DNA from: Rhizobium sp. AAP43
GTDB taxonomy: Bacteria; Pseudomonadota; Alphaproteobacteria; Rhizobiales; Rhizobiaceae
Assembly: GCF_001296045.1 (NCBI RefSeq)
Contig: NZ_LJHS01000012.1
Span: forward strand, 1-64,000
Direction of reading: 5' to 3'
Length of the DNA: 64,000 nucleotides
Translations under genes and position numbers: made by a program
Notes under the pieces: model-generated
The model's database searches: none
Told to the model about the DNA's origin: nothing
The model's input: the letters and a program-made list of their open reading frames with translations, nothing else
In this document: one piece after another, positions 16,542 through 25,523 of the stretch
Numbering within the stretch: the first letter of the stretch is position 1
How the letters are laid out: each line of letters opens with the position of its first letter

Positions 16542-17555
16542 ATGCCAATGCCATCGACAGCGCCACAAAGTCGAACCAGCCTCAAGGTGTTTTGGCTCGG
16601 CGTTTTTATCCTCGTCTTCATCGCTGTCTATAGTGTCGGCTGGTATTTTGCCGCAGAATTTCTGCGCACACGCATCGTCACCTTCTTTGCCGGCGGCAAT
16701 CCCTCCGGCATCGAGGCCAATTGCGAAGATGCCAAGATCGGCGGCTACCCCTTTCGGTTCAGGCTGAACTGCGACCGCCTGTCGATCGATGACCGTGACC
16801 AGGGCATTGCCGCCTCCTTCGGCGCCGTACGCGCCGCAGCCCAGATCTACAATCCGGGCCAGGTGGTCTGGGAGATGGACGGGCCGGCCGAAGTCCGCTC
16901 GGCCTATGGATTCAACACGACGACGAACTGGTCCAACATGCAATCGAGCTTCCGCGCCGGCTTTTCCGGCCTGGCGCGCAGTTCGTTGGTCATCGAAGGG
17001 CTGGACACGACGGTCACTTCGACCGCCACGGCACAGACAGTGGGGGTCAAGGCCGTCAGCGCCGAGCAACATGTCCGGCAGGCGGAGGGCAATCTCGACT
17101 ATGCGACGCTGGTGCGTGACGTCACGATTGCGATCAATGGCAAGCCGGTAGACCTGCCGCCGCTGTCGGCGAGCCTCGACACTACCTTCGCCGAGAAGGG
17201 TGGCCTTCTTGATCCGCGCGTCGCGCGCGATCAGAAACTGCGCGGCACGCGGGGTGAAGTCCGTCGCATGGTCGTGGACATTGGTGAGGCGCGCGTCGTC
17301 ACGCTCAGCGGCCCCTTCGAGATCGGCGAGGACGGATTGCTCTCGGCCACTCTGCGGATCGAGATTGAGGAAATCGACGGCTGGCGCGGAGCGCTTGGCA
17401 AGGCCTATCCCGAAATGCGCGAGACCGTTGACAGCGCTGCCCAAGTGGTCAAGGCCCTGTCCCTCGGCCGCGATGACGGCTCGGCGGACATCAACATTCG
17501 CAACGGCAATATCACGCTCGGCTTCATTCCGCTTGGCAAGATCCCGCCGCTCTGA
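16542..17555 (+). CDS. DUF2125 domain protein
   Basis: This 337-aa protein has an N-terminal transmembrane helix (about residues 13-35) and a long extracytoplasmic beta-rich region containing two Cys (GIEANCEDAKIGGYPFRFRLNC). That cysteine-bearing repeat pattern is characteristic of alphaproteobacterial DUF2125 proteins. ATG 16542 has an AGGA ribosome-binding site; the TTG at 16524 is less likely. It ends 32 bp before the convergent tyrC. No biochemical role is known to me; an envelope lipid-transfer or AsmA-like function would be speculation. Confidence 0.85.
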   Translation: MPMPSTAPQSRTSLKVFWLGVFILVFIAVYSVGWYFAAEFLRTRIVTFFAGGNPSGIEANCEDAKIGGYPFRFRLNCDRLSIDDRDQGIAASFGAVRAAAQIYNPGQVVWEMDGPAEVRSAYGFNTTTNWSNMQSSFRAGFSGLARSSLVIEGLDTTVTSTATAQTVGVKAVSAEQHVRQAEGNLDYATLVRDVTIAINGKPVDLPPLSASLDTTFAEKGGLLDPRVARDQKLRGTRGEVRRMVVDIGEARVVTLSGPFEIGEDGLLSATLRIEIEEIDGWRGALGKAYPEMRETVDSAAQVVKALSLGRDDGSADINIRNGNITLGFIPLGKIPPL

Positions 17556-17587
17556 GCGGGATCAAAGGCGTTTTCCCGCCGCGTCTT

Positions 17588-18511
17588 TCACTTGTCGAGG
17601 GCGTGGCGACCGAAATCGGGCGAATCGACGTCCTGACCGGCCTGAACGATGGAGCGTCGGATGGTGCGGGTGCGTGAAAAGAGTTCGAACAGCTTATCGC
17701 CCTCGCCCCAGCGGATCGCACGCTGCAGATAGGCGAGATCTTCCGAAAACCGCGCCAGCATTTCGAGGATGGCATCCTTGTTGTGCAGGCAGACGTCCCG
17801 CCACATGGTTGGGTCGGAGGCCGCAAGGCGCGTGAAGTCGCGGAAACCGGAGGCCGAATACTTGATCACTTCCGATTCAGTGACTGTCTCCAGGTCGTCG
17901 GCCGTACCGACAATGTTATAGGCGATGATATGCGGCAGATGCGAGACGATCGCGAGCACCTTGTCATGGTGCTGCGGGTCCATCTCGTCGATCATCGAGC
18001 CCAGCGCCTTCCAGAAGTTGCTCAGACGCTCAAGGGCTGCCCGGTCCGTGCCCGGCAGCGGCGTGAAGATGCACCAGCGCCCCTTGAAGAGACCGGTGAA
18101 GCCAGCATCCGGGCCGGACTTTTCCGTGCCTGCCAGCGGGTGGCCGGGAATGAAATGCACGCCGTCCGGCATATGCGGCGCCATCTGCGCAATCACCGAG
18201 GCCTTGGTCGATCCGACATCGGTGACGATTGCCCCGGGCTTCAGATGGGGCGCAATATCGCGCGCCACCGCCTCGGATGCGCCGACCGGCACCGAGACGA
18301 TGACGAGATCGGCATCCTTCACCGCTTCGGCTGCCGAGAGCGTGTAGGCCGTGCCAAGCCCGAGTTCCTCAGCCCGCTTCAATGTCTCTGCGCTGCGGGT
18401 GGAGATGACCACATCCTTCGCCAGAGACAGCTTCTTGATATCGCGGGCAATCGAGGAACCGATCAGGCCGATACCGATCAGGGCGATGCGGTCGAACAGG
18501 ATTTCAGACAT
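17588..18511 (-). CDS. tyrC: Prephenate/arogenate (cyclohexadienyl) dehydrogenase
   Basis: This 307-aa NAD(P)-dependent enzyme of tyrosine biosynthesis oxidatively decarboxylates prephenate or arogenate. The Rossmann motif GIGLIGSSIARD is at residues 13-24. The family segments TDVGSTKASV and HFIPGHPLAGTEKSG are clear. The start ATG overlaps the hisC stop by one base (TAATG), so the two are translated as an operon: aminotransferase first, then dehydrogenase. That fits the dual use of HisC-type enzymes on aromatic amino acids. Substrate preference cannot be read from the sequence. Confidence 0.93.
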   Translation of the reverse strand: MSEILFDRIALIGIGLIGSSIARDIKKLSLAKDVVISTRSAETLKRAEELGLGTAYTLSAAEAVKDADLVIVSVPVGASEAVARDIAPHLKPGAIVTDVGSTKASVIAQMAPHMPDGVHFIPGHPLAGTEKSGPDAGFTGLFKGRWCIFTPLPGTDRAALERLSNFWKALGSMIDEMDPQHHDKVLAIVSHLPHIIAYNIVGTADDLETVTESEVIKYSASGFRDFTRLAASDPTMWRDVCLHNKDAILEMLARFSEDLAYLQRAIRWGEGDKLFELFSRTRTIRRSIVQAGQDVDSPDFGRHALDK

Positions 18512-19614
18512 TAGCGGGGACCCATAAATTCGGTAAGGGCGGCGATGACGCCGAGATTGGCCTCTTCGCTGCCAATCGTCATGCGCAGCGCATTGGGAAA
18601 GCCGTAGGACTTGACGGCGCGGAGAATGAAGCCGCGAGCGGTCAGGAAATCATCGGCATCGGTGGCCCTGTATCCGTCGACATCGGGGAAATGGATGAGC
18701 ACGAAGTTTGCCACCGACGGCGTTACCGCAAGGCCGATGCCGGCAAGCGCCTCGCTCACCTTGGCAAGCCAGACCTGATTGTGCTCGACGGCCCGTGCCG
18801 TATGCGCCTGGTCGCGGATGGCAGCGGCCCCGGCGGCAATGGCCGGTGTATTGAGGTTGAACGGCCCGCGCACCCGATCAAGCGCATCAATGATTTCGGC
18901 CGGTCCATAGACCCAGCCGATGCGCAAGGCAGCAAGCCCATAGACCTTGGAGAAGGTGCGGGTCATGACGACATTGCGATTGGCGGAGACAAGTTCGATG
19001 CCCGCCTCATAATCATTGCGCCGGACATAATCGGCATAGGCCGCGTCGAGCACCAGAATGACATGCGCCGGAAGCGCCGCCTGCAACCGCTTGATTTCGG
19101 CATAGGGCACATAGGTACCGGTCGGATTGCCGGGATTGGCGAGGAAGACGATCTTCGTCTTTTCGGTGACAGCCGCCAGGATCGCGTCGACATCGACGCG
19201 CTGATCGCGCTCTTCGACGGTCACGGGCGTGGCGCCGGCCGCCAGGATCTGGATGCGATAGACGAGGAAACCATGCGCGGTGATGATGCCTTCATCGCCG
19301 GGGCCGAGATACACATGCGCCAACAGACCGAGCAGTTCATCCGAGCCATTGCCGCACAGGATGTTATCGGCGTTGAGACCATGCACCTCGGCAATCGCTG
19401 TGCGAAGCGCGCGAGCCTGGCCGTCTGGATAGACCTCAAGCCGCTCGGCAGCGGTGCGGAAGGCCTCAATTGCGTTGGGGCTTGGGCCAAGCGGCGTTTC
19501 GTTCGACGACAGCTTGAAGACACGCGCCACCCCGGCTGCATGCTCCTTGCCCGGAACATAGGCTGCAATATCCAGGACCCCGGGACGGGGCGTCGGCTTC
19601 GTCAAGGCGTTCAT
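18511..19614 (-). CDS. hisC: Histidinol-phosphate aminotransferase
   Basis: This 367-aa fold-I PLP aminotransferase transaminates histidinol phosphate; in rhizobia the copy next to tyrC may also handle aromatic keto acids. The PLP lysine lies in [26 protein letters not shown] near residue 37 and the NPGNPTGTY loop are typical. Length is normal. It is the first gene of a two-gene operon with tyrC. The 133 bp upstream, before the methyltransferase stop, hold no other supported gene and presumably the promoter. Confidence 0.93.
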   Translation of the reverse strand: MNALTKPTPRPGVLDIAAYVPGKEHAAGVARVFKLSSNETPLGPSPNAIEAFRTAAERLEVYPDGQARALRTAIAEVHGLNADNILCGNGSDELLGLLAHVYLGPGDEGIITAHGFLVYRIQILAAGATPVTVEERDQRVDVDAILAAVTEKTKIVFLANPGNPTGTYVPYAEIKRLQAALPAHVILVLDAAYADYVRRNDYEAGIELVSANRNVVMTRTFSKVYGLAALRIGWVYGPAEIIDALDRVRGPFNLNTPAIAAGAAAIRDQAHTARAVEHNQVWLAKVSEALAGIGLAVTPSVANFVLIHFPDVDGYRATDADDFLTARGFILRAVKSYGFPNALRMTIGSEEANLGVIAALTEFMGPR

Positions 19615-19747
19615 GAGACTGCTTTCCGGCTCACCGGGCGGGAGGATGCCTGCCCTTCACACGCCTGTCGCAATAAAGCCGAACAGCGGATTTGTCGAGG
19701 CGGACGAGTGCCGCAGCCTGTGCTGATGACGGCTGACATCACCCGTT

Positions 19748-20500
19748 TCAGGCCTTGGGCGGCAGGGTCCGCGTTGTCGGCACGCCCTGCGGCGCGAGCA
19801 CCGGCGCAAAGACGCGCCGCGAGGCGCGGACAGCCACGGGCAGACCCTGGTAGAGCCGCTTCTGCGCCTCGACGACGATGGCGCCGGAGAATGCCGGCCA
19901 GAGCAAGCGCCCCATGCGCTCGAAACCGCGCCGCAGGCGAAGGATCGCCCGGATCTTTGATGGGGGAAAGAACAGCGCCTCGGCGGAGGCCCCGGGGGTA
20001 AAATTCGTCTCGCGCAAAAGCGCCGTCAGCTGGCCGCGCGAATAGGGTCGGCCCGACCCGAAGGGCGTGTGCTCCATGCGGGCCCAGACACCCCGACGAT
20101 TGGGCACCACGATCACCAGCCGTCCGCCAGGCGCCAGCACCCGCCAGATCTCCTTCAGCGATTCCCGCGGGTTTTCCGCAAATTCCAGGGAATGGACCAT
20201 CAGCACACGATCGACAGAGCTGTCCGGCAGCGGCAACTCCTCTTCGAAAACCAGCGCTGTGGCCGAAGGCTCTCCAACCGGCCAGTTCACCGCCCCCTGG
20301 CCCGCCGGCATGAAGGCCATGGTGCGCTCGGTATCGGCACGAAAGCGATCGAGGAACGGCGTGCAGTAACCGAGTCCGACAAGACGCTCTTGCGGCAGAC
20401 GCGCCCAGACAGACGAAAGCGCCATAGCAATCGACTGCTCAGCCACGCGCCCGAGCATCGTGTAATAGAATTGCCTCAGATCGACGATATCGACATGCAT
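19748..20500 (-). CDS. Class I SAM-dependent methyltransferase
   Basis: This 250-aa protein has the C-terminal half of a Methyltransf_11 fold: LPLPDSSVDRVLMVHSLEF followed by EIWRVLAPGGRLVIVVPNRRG. The first SAM-binding glycine motif is unusual (VGLGYCTPFLDRFR), with fewer glycines than normal. Basic, Arg-rich helices near the C-terminus could bind membranes or nucleic acid. It lies divergent from gloB with 89 bp between starts, an arrangement seen in several rhizobia. Substrate unknown. Confidence 0.85.
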   Translation of the reverse strand: MHVDIVDLRQFYYTMLGRVAEQSIAMALSSVWARLPQERLVGLGYCTPFLDRFRADTERTMAFMPAGQGAVNWPVGEPSATALVFEEELPLPDSSVDRVLMVHSLEFAENPRESLKEIWRVLAPGGRLVIVVPNRRGVWARMEHTPFGSGRPYSRGQLTALLRETNFTPGASAEALFFPPSKIRAILRLRRGFERMGRLLWPAFSGAIVVEAQKRLYQGLPVAVRASRRVFAPVLAPQGVPTTRTLPPKA

Positions 20501-20589
20501 GAACTTATTGTTAGCAGCACCTCATTGGAGTTCAAGGCGCGAACAGCTACATTAGCGCAACGAGGTGGGACAGAAAAAACGGATCGACA

Positions 20590-21360
20590 ATGAAATCTTT
20601 GCAGATCGAAACCTTCATCTGCCGAAGTGACAACTTCGGCGCGCTCGTACATTGCCGCGAAACCGGCGAGACAGCTTCTATCGACGCGCCGGATTTCGAT
20701 GCGATCGTCAGTGCTGCAGAGCGGCGGGGATGGACAATCACCCATGTGCTCACGACCCATCACCATGGCGATCATGTCGAGGCCAACCTTGCCCTCAAGG
20801 AGGCCTTCGGCTGCGAGATCATCGGCCCGCGCAACGAGGCGGCCGCGATCCCCGGCATTGACCGCACTGTCGGTGACGGCGACGAATTCGTGTTCTGCAA
20901 TCGGCCCGTACGCGTGATCGAAACGCCAGGCCATACCGCCGGTCACATCTGCTATTATTTCCCGGAGGACGGCGTGCTGTTTTCCGCCGATACGCTGTTT
21001 GCGCTCGGCTGCGGCCGGCTTTTCGAGCGGTCCGCCATGGACATGTGGCATTCGCTGCAGAAACTCGCGGAACTGCCCGACGAGACCGTGGTCTATTTCG
21101 GCCACGAATACACACTCTCCAATGCCCGCTTTGCACTTACCATCGATCCAACCAATGAACGGTTGAAGGCACGCGCCGAACTGATCGAGATGCAACGCGC
21201 CCGCGGCACCTATACCATTCCGACGACGATTGGCCTTGAAAAGGAAACCAATCCCTTCCTGCGCGCCGCCGATCCGGAGATCCGCAAAGGGCTTGGCATG
21301 GAAGGTGCGACCAATGACGAGGTCTTTGCCGAAATCCGCCGGCGCAAGGATAATTTCTGA
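20590..21360 (+). CDS. gloB: Hydroxyacylglutathione hydrolase (glyoxalase II)
   Basis: This 256-aa metallo-beta-lactamase fold enzyme hydrolyses S-lactoylglutathione to lactate and glutathione in methylglyoxal detoxification. The binuclear metal motif [11 protein letters not shown] is at about residues 57-67. [27 protein letters not shown] and the C-terminal FGHEYT segment complete the ligand set. The C-terminal helical domain ending in [11 protein letters not shown] is typical of GloB. A DUF985 cupin gene starts on its stop codon (TGATG overlap). Confidence 0.95.
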   Translation: MKSLQIETFICRSDNFGALVHCRETGETASIDAPDFDAIVSAAERRGWTITHVLTTHHHGDHVEANLALKEAFGCEIIGPRNEAAAIPGIDRTVGDGDEFVFCNRPVRVIETPGHTAGHICYYFPEDGVLFSADTLFALGCGRLFERSAMDMWHSLQKLAELPDETVVYFGHEYTLSNARFALTIDPTNERLKARAELIEMQRARGTYTIPTTIGLEKETNPFLRAADPEIRKGLGMEGATNDEVFAEIRRRKDNF

Positions 21361-21782
21361 TGCAGGCTGAAGCGATCATCGGGGCACTTGGCATGCAAAG
21401 GCATCCCGAGGGTGGCTGGTATGTCGAGACATGGCGCGACGCCCATGGCGGGCCGCGTGGTCATGCCACCGCAATCTACTACCTGCTTGAGGCAGGCGAG
21501 CGCTCGCATTGGCACAGGGTGAAGGATGCGGGCGAGGTCTGGCATTACTACGCAGGCGCGCCGCTCGCGCTGCACCTGTCGGACGATGGCCGGACACAAA
21601 GGACCGTGACACTGGGTCCGGACGTCCTGGCCGGGGAACGCCCGCAAGCCATCGTCGAGGCCAATGTCTGGCAGGCGGCCGAAAGCCTTGGGGCCTTTAC
21701 CCTTGTCGGCTGCACGGTGGCACCAGGCTTTGATTTCTCCGTCTTTGAAATGGCCCCGCCCGGCTGGGCCCCCGGTCAATAG
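21360..21782 (+). CDS. DUF985 family cupin
   Basis: This 140-aa single-domain cupin matches the DUF985 family: HPEGGWYVETWRD near the N-terminus, then IYYLLEAGERSHWHRVKDAGEVWHYYAGAP. The last segment supplies likely metal-binding His residues. The start ATG shares one base with the gloB stop, so it is translationally coupled to glyoxalase II. Its last 7 bp overlap the end of the convergent YhhN gene. Function is not established; a role in sugar-derived metabolite handling is inference from gloB linkage only. Confidence 0.85.
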   Translation: MQAEAIIGALGMQRHPEGGWYVETWRDAHGGPRGHATAIYYLLEAGERSHWHRVKDAGEVWHYYAGAPLALHLSDDGRTQRTVTLGPDVLAGERPQAIVEANVWQAAESLGAFTLVGCTVAPGFDFSVFEMAPPGWAPGQ

Positions 21783-22414
21783 ACGGCAAGCGACAGCGTA
21801 AGGATCAGCTGGGCGAGATAATAGGTCGCCCAGACCAGATGGGCGGCATAGCCGTCCAGCACATGGCCGGGCCCCGTCCAGTATTTCCGGATCGTCAAGA
21901 CAACGTCCGAGAGGATGAACAGGCTCGCCCCGACGAAGACCAACTGATCTGGAAGTCGTAGCGTCAATGCCAGAAGGACCATGAAGACCACGACATAGAG
22001 ACTGATCGGCCAGGCCATGCGTCCGGCAGGCCGGCGGATGCGCAGGAGGACGGCGATCGTTCCCGCCGCAACGACAAGCGCCGCCACAATGGACCACGGC
22101 GCCACTCTGCCGGGCTCGCCCAGGATTACGAGAAGCGCGATATAGGCCGCATGGCTGAGAAGAAAGGCAACCACCCCTCGGATAAAGGCGCGATCCCCAT
22201 CAAAGGCGAGGAAGGCGTCGCCGAGCGCGCTCAAGAGCAAGGCCCCGACCAGCAGCGGATGTCCATCGACGAGAGCTGTGTAGAGCGCCAGAAGCAGGAT
22301 AGGTGTGACCTTCCACACCGCACGGACGAGCGTCTTCCGCCGGGGAAGGATCAGGTGATAGCTCAGTCCCAGCGCGACCGAGAGAATGAGTATCCCGGTT
22401 GCGAGCTCGGCCAT
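21776..22414 (-). CDS. YhhN family membrane protein (lysoplasmalogenase-like)
   Basis: This 212-aa protein is almost entirely hydrophobic, with about seven or eight transmembrane helices. It carries the family pattern KVTPILLLALYTAL, then LLSALGDAFLAF, and ends with the FILSDVVLTIRKY segment. Animal TMEM86 relatives are lysoplasmalogenases; bacterial function is less clear. ATG 22414 was chosen, since the upstream frame overlaps the preceding gene. It starts 10 bp after the stop of the EamA transporter, so the two form an operon. Its 3' end overlaps the cupin gene by 7 bp. Confidence 0.85.
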   Translation of the reverse strand: MAELATGILILSVALGLSYHLILPRRKTLVRAVWKVTPILLLALYTALVDGHPLLVGALLLSALGDAFLAFDGDRAFIRGVVAFLLSHAAYIALLVILGEPGRVAPWSIVAALVVAAGTIAVLLRIRRPAGRMAWPISLYVVVFMVLLALTLRLPDQLVFVGASLFILSDVVLTIRKYWTGPGHVLDGYAAHLVWATYYLAQLILTLSLAVY

Positions 22415-22424
22415 GGCATCCTGG

Positions 22425-23303
22425 TCAGTTCGGGGCTTTTTTCCTCGAAAACAGCATATCCCGCGCCGCCAGCACCGCACCACCGGTGATCAGCACGCAT
22501 GCCAGACCAATAGTGGCCCTAAACTCACCAAACCCAAAAATGATCAGATTGAGCGTCGACAGAAGCGGCGCTGCATAGCTCGAGGCCCCGAGAATCTGGA
22601 TATCACCATTCTTGACGCCATAATCCCAGGTATAGAAGGCGAGGCCGACCGGCAAAAGACCAAGACCGATCACGGCAACCCATTGCGAGACATCCTGCGG
22701 CCAGACTGTGGTCTCCAGCCCCAGATGGCAGAGAAGCGACAGGATCGACGTGGCGAGGCAGAAACCGGTGACGACATCGGTAGACACAGCCTCGAAACGC
22801 CGGCTGATCAGCGAATATCCAGCCCAGGTAAAAGCGCAGAGGAAGGCAGCGAGATAACCGAGCGTGAAGGCCGGATCGAAGGCGACCCCCTTGTCGGCGA
22901 TGATCAGCGCGGTTCCCGCAAGGCCGGTCAGCGCGCCGGCAACATGATACCAGCGCAACTTCTCACCCGGCAGAAGAGCCGAACCGACGACAATGAACAG
23001 CGGCCACAGATAGGCGATCAACCCGGCCTCCACGGCCGGCGCATTGCGCAACGCCGTGAAGTAGAGGAAATGATAGCCGAACAATCCCGCAACGCCGGTG
23101 ATCCAGACCTTGGCCGGCTGGCGCAACGCCTGCAACCGCTCCGGGCGGGCGATAAACAGCGCGATCCCCGGCAGGCTACCGATGGCAAAGGCAATCGCCG
23201 AGAGCTGGAAGGGCGGCATGGTGCCAGAGGCGGCCGTCATCAAGGCGAGAATGGACCACATGAGGATGGCCGTGAAGCCGATCAAGGTTGCTCTGGTCTT
23301 CAT
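22425..23303 (-). CDS. EamA/DMT family exporter, YddG-like
   Basis: This 292-aa transporter has ten predicted transmembrane helices in two EamA repeats. The N-terminus MKTRATLIGFTAILMWSILALMTAASG closely resembles the aromatic amino acid exporter YddG. Export of aromatic or related amino acids by proton exchange is therefore plausible but unproven. It leads a two-gene operon with the YhhN gene. Just upstream is a small CCCC-TATAGC-GGGG hairpin near 23310. The DUF3108 gene ends 37 bp upstream on the same strand. Confidence 0.88.
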   Translation of the reverse strand: MKTRATLIGFTAILMWSILALMTAASGTMPPFQLSAIAFAIGSLPGIALFIARPERLQALRQPAKVWITGVAGLFGYHFLYFTALRNAPAVEAGLIAYLWPLFIVVGSALLPGEKLRWYHVAGALTGLAGTALIIADKGVAFDPAFTLGYLAAFLCAFTWAGYSLISRRFEAVSTDVVTGFCLATSILSLLCHLGLETTVWPQDVSQWVAVIGLGLLPVGLAFYTWDYGVKNGDIQILGASSYAAPLLSTLNLIIFGFGEFRATIGLACVLITGGAVLAARDMLFSRKKAPN

Positions 23304-23340
23304 TCAAACCCCTATAGCGGGGTCTGGCGCCCGCGAAAAA

Positions 23341-24123
23341 TCAGCCGTCGAACGTGTCTGCCGAAACATGCACCGTGCCGTAGCGTGTCGGGATTTTCGC
23401 ATAGACTGGAGCATATAGCTTCAGCGTCGCCGTCTTGGCAAACCAGATCTCCATCCCCTCGACCGACTTCAGGTATTCGATATCCTTGCGTCCCTTGCGA
23501 TAGCCGGATCGCGGCTCATAGCGTACGGAGCAGACGATCGCCTCCCCCTTGACCTTGCCGGCCGAGAACGTTTCGGTTCGCTTCGGCCCCAGCACCAGGT
23601 CCATCCGGCTTTCCCCATCGAAAACAGGCAGCCGTTGACTGCAAACATCGACATTGCCGGGAATGAGGAGCGCGCCGATGGGGTCCATCACCGACTTCAG
23701 ATCGGCTGCAGTCACTGGCACCCATCTGGCCGATCGCGGCCGGGGCTTGGGTTCGACCTTCACATCGACGACATTGCCATTGGCAAAGCTGACATCGTAG
23801 AGGCTCTTCTTGCGCCCGCTGCGATAATCCAGCGTATAGCGTTCGGGCGACAGACCTGCCCCGACCAGCCGTCCGGTGATCCGGCTTTCGGCCGAAACCT
23901 CGCGCACCACTTCGGCAAGCCCGGTCGCACGGAAGCGGCCGTCGATGCGATAGCGGTCGCCGTCGACTGTCGTGCGAAAGGTCAGCTGGGCAATCGGCAG
24001 GATCCCGAGTGTAACGCTGTAGGCACTCTCGTAGCGGGCGTCGGCCGCAAGGCCCATGGGTGGTGAAACGCCGAAAAGCGCAAGACCGAGAGCCAGACGT
24101 ATGACAGCTGCAGAATTCTTCAT
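23341..24123 (-). CDS. DUF3108 periplasmic protein
   Basis: This 260-aa precursor has a signal peptide (MKNSAAVIRLALGLALFG, cleaved near residue 27). A beta-rich DUF3108 domain begins YESAYSVTLGILPIAQLTF. The TLDYRSGRKKSLYDVSF and PIGALLIPGN segments are typical of the alphaproteobacterial form. ATG 24123 was chosen because it gives a clean signal peptide; the frame is open for another 54 codons. Function is unknown. rpmB is divergent, with 245 bp between the starts that contain the rpmB promoter. Confidence 0.85.
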   Translation of the reverse strand: MKNSAAVIRLALGLALFGVSPPMGLAADARYESAYSVTLGILPIAQLTFRTTVDGDRYRIDGRFRATGLAEVVREVSAESRITGRLVGAGLSPERYTLDYRSGRKKSLYDVSFANGNVVDVKVEPKPRPRSARWVPVTAADLKSVMDPIGALLIPGNVDVCSQRLPVFDGESRMDLVLGPKRTETFSAGKVKGEAIVCSVRYEPRSGYRKGRKDIEYLKSVEGMEIWFAKTATLKLYAPVYAKIPTRYGTVHVSADTFDG

Positions 24124-24249
24124 GGCGTTTCTCCCGGCACGGTTGGCAAGGACACGCGTGTCGGTGTCATCGGCTTGCATCCTCTGCATGGACTGTGGCA
24201 AGAAAATAACCGAACGCGGCCGCGACGGCCGGAAAATCCAAGCTTTGGC

Positions 24250-24278
24250 TTGACGCGCCGGTTCCCACTGACTATAGA
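24250..24278 (+). promoter_or_regulatory. Housekeeping sigma promoter for rpmB
   Basis: TTGACG (24250-24255) and TATAGA (24273-24278) are separated by 17 bp, close to the alphaproteobacterial sigma-70 consensus. Transcription would start near 24285, leaving a leader of about 85 nt before rpmB. Confidence 0.65.
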
Positions 24279-24368
24279 ACCGCAACTTTCCAATCAGCCG
24301 CTGTTGGATTGCCTCACCGGCATTTGCCCGGTGGCGATGCGATAGCCTAGAAAAACAATAGGTGTACC

Positions 24369-24659
24369 ATGTCCCGCAGTTGCGAATTGACCGGCAAGGG
24401 CGTCCAGTCGGGCAACAATGTGAGCCACGCGAACAACAAGACCAAGCGTCGGTTCCTCCCGAACCTTTGCGACGTCACGCTGATCTCGGATGCTCTGAAC
24501 CAGCGTTTCCGTCTGCGCGTTTCGGCTGCAGCCCTGCGCTCGGTCGAGCATCGCGGTGGCCTCGATGCATTCCTGCTCAAGGCATCTGAAACCGAACTCA
24601 GCATGCGCGCTCGCCTGCTGCGTCGCCAGATCGCCAAGAAGACCGCAGAAGCCGCTTAA
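24369..24659 (+). CDS. rpmB: 50S ribosomal protein L28
   Basis: This 96-aa ribosomal protein begins [26 protein letters not shown], the L28 signature. It ends with an Arg/Lys-rich helix and an alanine tail typical of alphaproteobacterial L28. It is a monocistronic gene with its own strong promoter (24250) and a strong hairpin 28 bp after the stop. Many bacterial L28 proteins bind zinc through Cys pairs, but only one Cys of the N-terminal region and one near residue 34 are seen here, so this is a zinc-independent form. Confidence 0.97.
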   Translation: MSRSCELTGKGVQSGNNVSHANNKTKRRFLPNLCDVTLISDALNQRFRLRVSAAALRSVEHRGGLDAFLLKASETELSMRARLLRRQIAKKTAEAA

Positions 24660-24687
24660 TAAGCCGGCATCAGCGCTGAACGTTTGC

Positions 24688-24718
24688 GGCTTGACCGGTC
24701 ACCCGGTCAAGCCCTTTC
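24688..24718 (+). terminator. Hairpin terminator after rpmB
   Basis: A perfect 11-bp stem (24688-24698 with 24703-24713) with loop TCAC is followed by CTTTC. The T-run is short, but the stem is strong and well placed. Confidence 0.7.
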
Positions 24719-24807
24719 GTTTGTCAGGACCAGGCGAAAATACCTGACAGTCCCGTCCGCCTCACAGTATCGTCCCTCCAACTGGTGGCATCACCCAGGA
24801 TAAAAAA

Positions 24808-25446
24808 ATGCCTATCATGCGCTCTCTTCTGATCTACAGCCTGCTGATGACGACCGTCGTGGTCGCCTCCAACTTTCTTGTGCAGTATCCGCTCCACATC
24901 ACGCTCGCAGGCATCAATCTCGCCGACCTGCTGACCTTCGGCGCTTTCACCTATCCGATCGCCTTCCTGATCACCGACCTGACCAACCGCCAGTTTGGCC
25001 CCAAACTCGCACGTCGCGTGGTGTTTGTCGGCTTTATCGCCGGCGTTCTCCTGTCGATCCTGCTCGCCTCCCCGCGCATTGCGGCGGCCTCCGGCTCGGC
25101 CTTCCTCGTTGGCCAACTGCTGGACATTTCGGTGTTCAACAAGCTGCGCCGCGAAAGCTGGTGGAAGGCGCCACTGATGGGTTCGCTCATTGGCTCGGCG
25201 CTCGACACAGTGATCTTCTTCTCGATGTCCTTTGCGCCGCTCTTCGGTTTTCTCGGCGTCAATGACGACTTCGCCATCGGCACGGCACCGCTCTTCGGTG
25301 TGCTGGCCATGGAAGCGCCGCGCTGGATCTCCTGGGCGGTGGCCGACTTTAGCGTGAAGATGCTGATCGGCATTGTCATGCTCGTGCCCTATGGCGCGCT
25401 GATGACCGTGGTGCGCCCTATGCCCGCGGCAGAACGCGCCGTCTGA
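24808..25446 (+). CDS. Queuosine precursor transporter (YhhQ/Vut_1 family)
   Basis: This 212-aa membrane protein has about six helices. It carries the Vut_1 family motif TFGAFTYPIAFLITDLTNRQFG near residue 45, followed by RRVVFVGFIAGVLLS. In E. coli YhhQ imports preQ0/preQ1 for queuosine tRNA modification, so a salvage role is likely. The ATG follows an AGGAT ribosome-binding site and seven A, just after a small CTGG/CCAG hairpin that could mask the site. The gene ends before a perfect bidirectional terminator. Confidence 0.88.
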   Translation: MPIMRSLLIYSLLMTTVVVASNFLVQYPLHITLAGINLADLLTFGAFTYPIAFLITDLTNRQFGPKLARRVVFVGFIAGVLLSILLASPRIAAASGSAFLVGQLLDISVFNKLRRESWWKAPLMGSLIGSALDTVIFFSMSFAPLFGFLGVNDDFAIGTAPLFGVLAMEAPRWISWAVADFSVKMLIGIVMLVPYGALMTVVRPMPAAERAV

Positions 25447-25462
25447 AGCACTTGCCTTCACC

Positions 25463-25498
25463 AAAAAAGGCAGCACGGGAAACCGCGCTGCCTTTTTT
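25463..25498. terminator. Bidirectional Rho-independent terminator
   Basis: AAAAAAGGCAGC and GCTGCCTTTTTT are perfect 12-bp inverted arms with a 12-base loop. The element gives a GC stem followed by six T on either strand, between the convergent transporter and esterase genes. Confidence 0.92.
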
Positions 25499-25523
25499 GC
25501 ATTCGCGGTTTATCCGCACGACA

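Noticed and set aside
16506-17444. Long N-terminal extension of the ChaC-like gene
   Set aside because: It runs antisense through the DUF2125 gene. The conserved GYGSLMW start lies near 16493.
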